From positions 1 through 6,719 of the forward strand of contig JAOZVK010000323.1 in assembly GCA_029938185.1 (NCBI GenBank): a stretch of 6,719 bases of DNA. Reading direction: 5' to 3'. This document shows, one piece after another, positions 1-5,300 of the stretch. A program made the position numbers and the translations under genes. The DNA is from Bacteroidales bacterium. GTDB taxonomy: Bacteria > Bacteroidota > Bacteroidia > Bacteroidales > JAOZVK01. Position 1 is the first letter of the stretch, and each line of letters opens with the position of its first letter. The notes beneath the pieces are model-generated. The model did no database searches, was not told the origin of the DNA, and saw only the letters and a list, made by a program, of their open reading frames with translations.

Positions 1-30
1 TCAGGGCAAAAACTTGAGAAATAAAAATTC

Positions 31-47
31 AAAATACTAAGTATTTT
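31..47. repeat. Short perfect palindrome AAAATACT-A-AGTATTTT
   Basis: Two 8-base arms (31-38 and 40-47) are exact reverse complements around a single A, followed by more T residues to position 50. On the plus strand this resembles a very AT-rich hairpin with a T-run. Stability is low because each arm has only one G or C, and no plus-strand gene precedes it, so a terminator role is unsupported. It could equally be an operator for a gene to the left. Confidence 0.35.
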
Positions 48-50
48 TTT

Positions 51-96
51 GAACTAAAGAATGCTAAATATCTTATTTTTAGTATCTTTTAAGTTC
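51..96. repeat. Imperfect inverted repeat (GAACT...AGTTC ends)
   Basis: The arms are about 51-70 and 76-96. GAACT at 51-55 pairs with AGTTC at 92-96, and CTAAA in the left arm pairs with TTTAG in the right, with a one-base bulge and several mismatches between them. The loop is only a few bases. This may be a weak hairpin or a degenerate relic. AT-rich DNA gives such structures by chance, so confidence is low. Confidence 0.3.
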
Positions 97-213
97 GTAA
101 AGTAGAATTAATAAAATTATTTTATTTAGATGGCAAATTTAATTATTTTTTTTAATAAAGTTTTTATTCTGTAATTTTTCATGAAGAAATTTTTAATGAG
201 TTGGGTTAATTGT

Positions 214-309
214 TTTTAACGGAAATGTGCTGGTGTCGTTTTTTTATTTTTTGGTGAGCCGTAGGCGAAACAAAAAAATAAAAAAATGACAACCAGCACA
301 ATGTTAGCC
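214..309 (-). repeat. attC-like long imperfect palindrome, copy 1
   Basis: The outer ends TAAC (217-220) and GTTA (303-306) pair. Next comes an asymmetric internal loop, GGAAA (221-225) against AT (301-302). A 9-bp stem follows: TGTGCTGGT at 226-234 with ACCAGCACA at 292-300. A single unpaired A lies at 291, then 3 bp (235-237 with 288-290), a G.T wobble, and about 14 further A-T pairs (239-252 with 273-286). The tip contains a mini-hairpin, GCC-GTA-GGC (258-266). This plan of short conserved ends, unpaired spacer, stem with an extrahelical base and variable tip matches integron attC sites, whose outer boxes are RYYYAAC and GTTRRRY. Read on the minus strand the boxes are GGCTAAC and GTTAAAA, each one base off consensus. 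It begins about 28 bases after the stop of the nuclease-like gene. An ordinary intergenic repeat or hairpin of another kind remains possible. Confidence 0.6.
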
Positions 310-336
310 ATATTATTCTTAATGTCTTTTAGAAAA

Positions 337-972
337 TCAATTATCTCGAAAATTCATTTTAAGCCAAAAATGTGTTAATTCTATTGTTTTCTTTGTGATT
401 TTTCTATGCGTAGATTTTAATTTAGCAATTTTCCTAATTTCAAGTATTTCAAGATGTTCTTTTTTATCTAAAATCCACGAGTTTACTTTGTTTTGCCAAA
501 AACTAAAATCCTCAATTTCTACATAACCAATCATTGCAGAATAAGGTAAGTCCACACCGTGCTTGTTCTCTTTAAATCGCTGAATGCCACCTCCTCCATC
601 TCTCTCTGATACATATTGTTTACTCCTATTTGTATGGTATAACCGTTTGCATTCTATGTCAAAAAATCTTATTTGATTATCGTTGTAAACTTCAATTTTT
701 TCATAAATTCCAAAATCGGGTTTCCTTTTATCTTTTCCTGTTTCATCACGATTTTCAGGAACGAACAAAAATAATTGATTTTTAGTTTCAAAAAATCTTA
801 AAAGTTTTTGATTGATAATTTCTTCGTTTGTGTTTTTTTTGATACTAATTTTTTCTGGAAATTCAGGTAAGTTAGTATCTAAGAAATTCAATAGTGAAAC
901 AATTATATCATCTCCCAATAAATCACTATCTTCTAAATAATCTGATGTTTCCCTTATATTATCTGAATACAT
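337..972 (-). CDS. PD-(D/E)xK nuclease-like protein, probable restriction endonuclease partner
   Basis: The product has 211 residues and no signal peptide or membrane segment. It carries a recognisable PD-(D/E)xK core: an N-terminal helix with acidic residues E50-E51 (NEEIINQKL), PD at 85-86 in KPDFGIY, then a predicted strand leading to E107-C-K109 in FFDIECKRL. Downstream, a glycine-rich turn and GIQRF (129-133) followed by a hydrophobic AMIGYVE strand resemble the late helix and strand of this fold. The start is ATG at 970-972, sharing one base with the TAA stop of the methyltransferase gene (TAATG). This implies translational coupling and equimolar production. A short C-terminal basic tail (about 180-197) could touch DNA. 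In this setting the likely role is cleavage of DNA lacking the partner's methylation. Nuclease fold is well supported by motif spacing; the cutting specificity and the restriction role are inferred from the neighbour. The coding frame is intact, with stop TGA at 337-339. Confidence 0.75.
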   Translation of the reverse strand: MYSDNIRETSDYLEDSDLLGDDIIVSLLNFLDTNLPEFPEKISIKKNTNEEIINQKLLRFFETKNQLFLFVPENRDETGKDKRKPDFGIYEKIEVYNDNQIRFFDIECKRLYHTNRSKQYVSERDGGGGIQRFKENKHGVDLPYSAMIGYVEIEDFSFWQNKVNSWILDKKEHLEILEIRKIAKLKSTHRKITKKTIELTHFWLKMNFRDN

Positions 973-3900
973 TATCCCTTATTGTTATTTCTTTTAAATT
1001 TATTTCTCCCAATATTTGCAAAGCATTTCATTGCATCACGGTCGGCAATTGATTTTAACCAATATCGTTTTTGTAATGGCTTTATGTAGTAAATTTTATT
1101 GTTTGCAAAGTCAATAAATTCAACTATTCTCTCTATTTTTTTATTTCGTCCTATTTGTATTTCAAAATAATTCTGATACTCTTGTTCTGTTTTTTCTTCA
1201 AATTTTGTTTTAATATTTTCTTTACAATAGCAAAATTCAATTGCTATAAACGAATTTGTAAGAGTTATTTTTTCAGTTTTAAAACTCTTTTCTTTTACAG
1301 GATTATAATTTAAGTTCATTAACCAATTAAATATTTTGGTATATTCTTGCACCATTTCTATACCTGCTTTTTTATTTAGCGGATTGTTTTTAGAGACTTT
1401 TCCTTGATGAATATAATAATCAAAAATATCTTCCTGCCAAATTTCTTCTATTTCGCTGAGTTGCAATTCTTGTTTATTTTCTTCCGTTTGAGGATATGGG
1501 AAATTATCAATTTCATCTTTTCCTATTGCTTTTTCCCTTCTAACCATAGCAACGCTACCTGTCAAAATTGAGTATGAAGTTAATATTTTATTATGATTGT
1601 TGTTTGTGAGAAAATTATATAAAAAATGAGCTATATTTATGTCATTATCTTTAAAATGAATTCCTGTTATTCCGTGTTTAAAACATAAAATATTCGGATT
1701 TTTTACTTCTTCATTGATATTTATTTTTTCATAATCAATTAATTCCATTGGAATAAATCCATTTTTTGTAATAGTTTTTTTTATCAATATTTGAGGCTTC
1801 TGAAAAACCTGCTCAATTCGCTTATTTGCAAATTTTGTGTTTTTTTCAACAAATATTTTCGAATAGTCAATCCCTTCTTCTGAAAAAGCACTTTCTGGTA
1901 TAGAATAATTACCCGTTATAAAAACTGCTTTTTTGTCAGCTGTTTTTTTGCCAATTGTGTAACCATCTAAATAACTCCAACCGTCTGATTTCTTTTCTTC
2001 TAAAAATTCACCCAAAGTAGGTTTTATTTTACTCAATCTATTTACTATCCAATTTAATCGTCCGCCACCGACAAGATTTGATTTCCAAACATATTTTTGA
2101 GTTAAAGCTATATTAAGCGGAACAAAATGAAAATCATAAGTGTCAAAAATAAAAAACATTTTATTTTCTTCGTTTGAGGTTCTATGACTTATTAAATGTA
2201 ATATTTGGCTATTTTTTTTAGGTTTTTGTTTTTTTGTAAAAAAAGCACAGGTGGCAACTCTTCCTTTATTTTTTTTCTTTCCGCTTTTAAAAAGAGTTTC
2301 TCTTAAATGTGTAAAATCAATTACTTGGGGAACAGTATAATTTTCAAAGAATAATTTTCTGTATTTCATTGCACCGTCATTATAAAGAATTGCACTTGAC
2401 GGCAAAATTAAACATTGTAAACCCTTGTGTTTAAGTAATCTTATAGATTGGTCAAGAAATAGAATTGCCGAATTCGCAGGAATTTCTTTTGGGAACTCTA
2501 AATTATAATCTTTTTTCATATCAGATAACCCTTGTCTTATAAAAGGCGGATTTCCAATAACTAAATCAAAATCATTATCGGCTCTTTGCAAATAATTGAA
2601 AAAATTATCATAAACAATATTTTCTTCTTTTAGATTTTTAAGTTTTTTACTTTTGTTTGAACTTTTATCCTCAAAATCTAAATCTTCCCAGAGTTGTTTT
2701 GGCGTTAGTTTTTCAAGCAGAGCAAGAGTTAAACTAAAAACGGCAATATTTACTGCTTCCTGCTGTTTATCAACGCCGAAAATATTTTCAGAAAGTATCC
2801 TTTTTAGAGTTCCAATTTTTAAATCTTTATTCCACTTTTTCGTTTGTTTGTATTCGTTTATTATATACCAATCAATTAACCTTTGATATGCAGAAACGCA
2901 AAAAATACCACTCCCGCAAGCAGGGTCAATAACTTTAAATTTTCCTGTATTAAATTTTTCATACTCATCAAGAGGCATACATTCATCTATCAGTAAATCA
3001 ACAAGAAATGGCGGTGTATATACAACGCCTGCGGTGTCGGGTATAAACTCTTCATAAATCCGACTGATTAATTCTACAGGTAAATACTGAAAAGAGTATA
3101 AACGCCAAAGATATAGTTGTGTATTTTTATTTTTATAATTTGCGTTTACAAAATTTGATAAATGATTTAATGATTTTTTAGGTAGATTTTGTATTAAAAA
3201 TTGCTCTGCTTCTGTTAATTCAAATATTTTTCCATTAAACCTTTCTGAAAGATAACTAAGAAGTTTAAAAAACTTTCCTTCTTTTATAAGTTCAGAATAA
3301 TCTTTAACATTCCATTTCTTTTGAAACAAATTACCCTCTATTGTAAAAACACTATTTCCGTCCTTATCTTTTTTCTCTTCGAGATATTTTATTAAAATAG
3401 AAAAAACAACAATACGGTTTGTTGTGTTATGGATAAATTGTTCAATTGATATTTTTTTTTCGTTATTATTTAATTTAGTGTCTTCGCTTATTATTTTTTT
3501 TAAATCGCTTTTGTGTTGTTCTATTAATTCTTCTTCAATATTTTTGTTTAAAAACTCTTTTAACCCGTGTAAATTAGATATAAGAATGTCAAAAGGACTT
3601 TCCTTAGTTATTCTACTGTTTAAATAATTTTTTAAATAATATTCAGTTTCCCAAAACGAGCCATTTTGAAAAAGGAAGGGTGCATAAAAGTTTTTATTTT
3701 CTTGAAGTTGTATTTCAAGTTTTTTTGTGATTTTTAAAATATCAGTAGGGCTAATTTCTTCTTTTTCGTTGTTGTTTTTATCTTTAAAAATATTTACCCT
3801 TTGCTTTGTGTTGTAAATGTTAATTTCGTTTTGCTCTATGACAAAATAAATAGGAACTATTTTACTACTCCACAGTCTTTTGTGAATTTCGCTTAAACTA

Positions 3901-4124
3901 ATATTGTTAAATTTTTCATTGTTCGTGTTATCATAAATAAAGAATTGTGGGATATGTTTTTCATTACTGTTTTTTTGAAAAAAAACAGCATCAGCAAAAT
4001 AATCGTTATAGGCAAGATATAAGTATTTACGCTGAGTTTCATTTATCTCATCATCTTTTTGAGTAACAAATAATAAATTATTGTTATTCTCTAAATTTAA
4101 TTGTTTTAGTATATCTTTAAGCAT
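972..4124 (-). CDS. N6-adenine DNA methyltransferase, type II / Eco57I-like restriction-modification enzyme
   Basis: The enzyme would transfer methyl from S-adenosylmethionine to adenine in a specific DNA site. Numbering is from the TTG at 4139. The pre-motif YTPP is at 374-377, SAM-binding motif I DPACGSG at 405-411, acidic motif II IFGVD ending at D457, and catalytic motif IV NPPF at 530-533 (DLVIGNPPF), the gamma-class N6-adenine order. Residues about 700-880 (LDGYTIGKK, KPQILIKKT, LTGSVAM) look like a TaqI-type target recognition domain. The last 60 residues, with YIKPLQKRYWLKSIADRDA, are a conserved-looking tail, so the protein appears full length. The N-terminal 120 residues (ADAVFF, IPQFFIYDNTN) might be a degenerate nuclease or a dimerisation module; no ExK is visible. 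I prefer ATG 4122-4124: the frame can extend only to TTG 4137-4139, which directly follows an in-frame TAA. It overlaps the nuclease-like gene as TAATG and shares its promoter. BREX PglX is less likely, as no other brx gene is present. Confidence 0.88.
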   Translation of the reverse strand: MLKDILKQLNLENNNNLLFVTQKDDEINETQRKYLYLAYNDYFADAVFFQKNSNEKHIPQFFIYDNTNNEKFNNISLSEIHKRLWSSKIVPIYFVIEQNEINIYNTKQRVNIFKDKNNNEKEEISPTDILKITKKLEIQLQENKNFYAPFLFQNGSFWETEYYLKNYLNSRITKESPFDILISNLHGLKEFLNKNIEEELIEQHKSDLKKIISEDTKLNNNEKKISIEQFIHNTTNRIVVFSILIKYLEEKKDKDGNSVFTIEGNLFQKKWNVKDYSELIKEGKFFKLLSYLSERFNGKIFELTEAEQFLIQNLPKKSLNHLSNFVNANYKNKNTQLYLWRLYSFQYLPVELISRIYEEFIPDTAGVVYTPPFLVDLLIDECMPLDEYEKFNTGKFKVIDPACGSGIFCVSAYQRLIDWYIINEYKQTKKWNKDLKIGTLKRILSENIFGVDKQQEAVNIAVFSLTLALLEKLTPKQLWEDLDFEDKSSNKSKKLKNLKEENIVYDNFFNYLQRADNDFDLVIGNPPFIRQGLSDMKKDYNLEFPKEIPANSAILFLDQSIRLLKHKGLQCLILPSSAILYNDGAMKYRKLFFENYTVPQVIDFTHLRETLFKSGKKKNKGRVATCAFFTKKQKPKKNSQILHLISHRTSNEENKMFFIFDTYDFHFVPLNIALTQKYVWKSNLVGGGRLNWIVNRLSKIKPTLGEFLEEKKSDGWSYLDGYTIGKKTADKKAVFITGNYSIPESAFSEEGIDYSKIFVEKNTKFANKRIEQVFQKPQILIKKTITKNGFIPMELIDYEKININEEVKNPNILCFKHGITGIHFKDNDINIAHFLYNFLTNNNHNKILTSYSILTGSVAMVRREKAIGKDEIDNFPYPQTEENKQELQLSEIEEIWQEDIFDYYIHQGKVSKNNPLNKKAGIEMVQEYTKIFNWLMNLNYNPVKEKSFKTEKITLTNSFIAIEFCYCKENIKTKFEEKTEQEYQNYFEIQIGRNKKIERIVEFIDFANNKIYYIKPLQKRYWLKSIADRDAMKCFANIGRNKFKRNNNKG

Positions 4125-4161
4125 TTCTTTATCAGTCAATTAAGAGAAGAAGATTAATCAA

Positions 4162-4193
4162 CAAAGTTAATTAATTTTGTGGTCTAAATAAAA
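4162..4193 (-). promoter_or_regulatory. Bacteroidota-type promoter for the restriction-modification operon
   Basis: Read on the minus strand, TAACTTTG (4162-4169) is a perfect match to the Bacteroidota primary sigma factor -7 box TAnnTTTG. A TTTT (4190-4193), three of four bases of the -33 TTTG, lies 20 bases upstream, within the usual spacing. The -7 box ends 37 bases before the preferred ATG at 4124, giving a short leader. AT-rich DNA yields chance matches, but position and spacing agree. No operator or controller-protein site is evident. Confidence 0.5.
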
Positions 4194-4260
4194 TATTTTT
4201 ACGTTTTTTTTCAATTTATTTAGTTTCTGTAATTTGTATTTTATAATGTTTTGCAATTAT

Positions 4261-4369
4261 GGCTAACGGAAATGGGTTGGCGGAATTGGTATTTTTGTAG
4301 CTTGCGAAATGAGCGAAGAGAATGAAGCAAGCTACAAAAATATCAATTACGACCAAACCAATGTTAGGC
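4261..4369 (-). repeat. attC-like long imperfect palindrome, copy 2
   Basis: It has the same plan as the copy at 214-309. CTAAC (4263-4267) pairs with GTTAG (4363-4367). GGAAA (4268-4272) lies opposite AT (4361-4362). An 8-bp stem with one mismatch joins 4273-4280 to 4353-4360. A single unpaired A is at 4352, and 2 bp pair 4281-4282 with 4350-4351. Then 23 paired positions (4283-4305 with 4327-4349) contain only one mismatch and one wobble, capped by a loop of about 21 bases. The first 11 bases (TAACGGAAATG) and the right end (CAATGTTAG) are identical to copy 1, while the inner arms are unrelated in sequence yet still self-complementary. On the minus strand the outer boxes read GCCTAAC, a perfect RYYYAAC, and GTTAGCC, one base off GTTRRRY. 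It starts about 21 bases after the stop at 4391. Confidence 0.62.
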
Positions 4370-4390
4370 ACTGATTATCAATTTACTTAT

Positions 4391-5203
4391 CTATTTCCAA
4401 CCATAAGACGAAACCCAAATTTTAGCACCATTCCAAATATCTTGCCCATTAATTGTTCCGTCATAATAATCTGTATCTGTTATTTTAACTTCCATTTTTG
4501 TATAATTACTATTCCAACTTGTTACAATACCACGTATATTATAATCATTGGTTATAAATAAAAATGTCTGAGAAAATGAGTATGACACGCTTTCTCCCAC
4601 TTCAAACTTACCTTTCTTTGTATTTGAAGAGCTACTACTACTTTGAGCAACATATTTCTCAAAATCATCACTTTTATCGTGGTCAAGTGCGTATTCTTTT
4701 TCATCGGGCAAACATAAGTGCCAACCGTTTTTTGGATTTATCCATATCGTGTTTCCTTTTGTTAATTTTTCTCCTTCATCTGTTAAACCGCCTGGACTTG
4801 CGGCAATTTTTATTTGAACACGGCTTTTACTACTATTCCATTGTTCTATTGAACCCATTACAATGCCTCTATAATCTTGTCTGCAAATTTTAAGACCTAA
4901 ATCCCACTTACGAATATCACTATTTGCCTTAATTTTACGTTTCCTTTCTAATTTTGCATTCAAATTCTTTTTTCTGCCTTTTATATCGCTGTAATACTCT
5001 CCACTTGGGTATTTAATCAAATATTTGTCAAAATCAGAAGCTTTATTTGCATATTTTATCTCTAAATATAGTTTCCTTTCTTTCACTTGCGAAACATATT
5101 TTCCACTTGGATATTCAGATAAATAAGTGTTGCAATTATCTTTATCTCCGTCTTTGGCTGTTTCATAAACTGCAAGTTCTTTATCATCTAATAAGCTTTG
5201 TTT
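4391..5203 (-). pseudogene. C-terminal part of a frameshifted WD40/helical-repeat protein
   Basis: The open frame runs from the base after an in-frame TAG (5204-5206) to TAG at 4391-4393. No ATG start exists near its beginning. The first GTG (5084-5086) falls inside a repeat, so this is a severed 3' part and not an independent gene. It opens with LLDDKELAVYETAKDGDKD, continues the repeats of the frame upstream (SEYPSGKYVSQV, then IKYPSGEYYSDI), passes through a basic KGRKKN..ERKRK stretch, and ends in two copies of a module of about 60 residues. Numbered from that GTG, copies are at about 62-122 and 164-230, sharing RGIV, WNS, V.IKI or similar, G..IW and a closing GW, separated by a serine-rich linker (149-154). 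The modules look like small all-beta, perhaps SH3-like, barrels. No catalytic motif is visible and the function is unknown. The stop lies about 21 bases before the palindrome at 4369. Confidence 0.65.
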
Positions 5204-5300
5204 CTATTTTGCACCTGTGAAACATACCTGCCACTTGAATAAGTGTTCAAATAAGTATCGCAATTTGAAATGTCACCGTTTTGTGCATTTTTATAAATGC
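5084..5300 (-). repeat. Tandem 43-codon helical repeats spanning the frameshift
   Basis: Two adjacent copies end in nearly the same peptide, SGRYVSQV (V codon at 5212-5214) and SGKYVSQV (V codon at 5084-5086). Each is preceded by a matching stretch: IYKNAQNGDISNCDTYL in one, VYETAKDGDKDNCNTYL in the other. The codons are 128 bases apart, not the 129 required for 43 codons, so one base is missing between them. This is the direct evidence that the two open frames were one gene. The pattern resembles TPR-like helical repeats ending in YPxGKY that are frequent in Bacteroidota proteins. Confidence 0.7.

Larger units (their letters stand above)
1..212. other. Gene-free AT-rich stretch left of the first attC-like palindrome
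   Basis: No open frame on either strand looks like a gene here. The stretch holds two inverted repeats (31-47 and 51-96) and one weak minus-strand match to the Bacteroidota -7 box TAnnTTTG (TAAATTTG at 134-141) without a convincing -33 TTTG. If the genes form a minus-strand cassette array, this would be the leader of the next gene, whose coding part lies beyond position 1. That is inference from the parallel layout at 4140-4260, where the leader between palindrome and gene is about 135 bases. Confidence 0.5.
220..4266 (-). mobile_element. Putative integron-type cassette carrying a restriction-modification operon
   Basis: The boundaries are set by the expected G|TT cleavage point in the outer boxes of the two attC-like palindromes, read on the minus strand. 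Inside lie a promoter, the methyltransferase gene, the overlapping nuclease-like gene and the palindrome that follows them, which is the order of a standard gene cassette. At about 4.05 kb it is much larger than the usual cassette of 0.5-1 kb, and unlike most cassettes it carries a plausible promoter. No integrase gene is in the window, so if real this would be a cluster of attC sites lacking a nearby integrase. The palindromes are seen; the unit's mobility is inferred. Confidence 0.35.

Noticed and set aside
214..309. Rho-independent terminator for the restriction-modification operon
   Set aside because: The hairpin is long, with internal loops and a bulge, and no T-run follows it on the minus strand. 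The shared ends with the second palindrome fit a recombination-type repeat better. It may still slow transcription.
972..4124. BREX methyltransferase PglX
   Set aside because: No brxA, brxB, brxC, pglZ or brxL homologue lies in the window, and a coupled PD-(D/E)xK partner fits a type II-like system better.
4137..4139. TTG as the methyltransferase start
   Set aside because: It immediately follows an in-frame TAA and adds only five residues. The ATG at 4122-4124 is the more usual codon and sits well relative to the promoter, although TTG cannot be excluded.
214..4369. Terminal inverted repeats of a transposon enclosing the operon
   Set aside because: Each palindrome is self-complementary and both lie in the same orientation; there is no transposase between them and no target-site duplication was seen.
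4564..4893. Plus-strand open frame of 109 codons, and several others on the plus strand (2653-2886, 3424-3627, 4322-4561, 5217-5414, 5475-5675, 5609-5854)
   Set aside because: All lie opposite minus-strand genes whose frames carry recognisable motifs or repeats. None has a credible leader or family resemblance.
5084..5086. GTG as the start of an independent 231-residue gene
   Set aside because: The codon is the valine of a repeat (SGKYVSQV), and repeat-like coding sequence continues upstream in the same frame to 5203.
5188..5206. Programmed ribosomal frameshift joining the two halves
   Set aside because: There is no canonical slippery heptamer or stimulatory hairpin at the site; a simple one-base loss explains the 128-base spacing.
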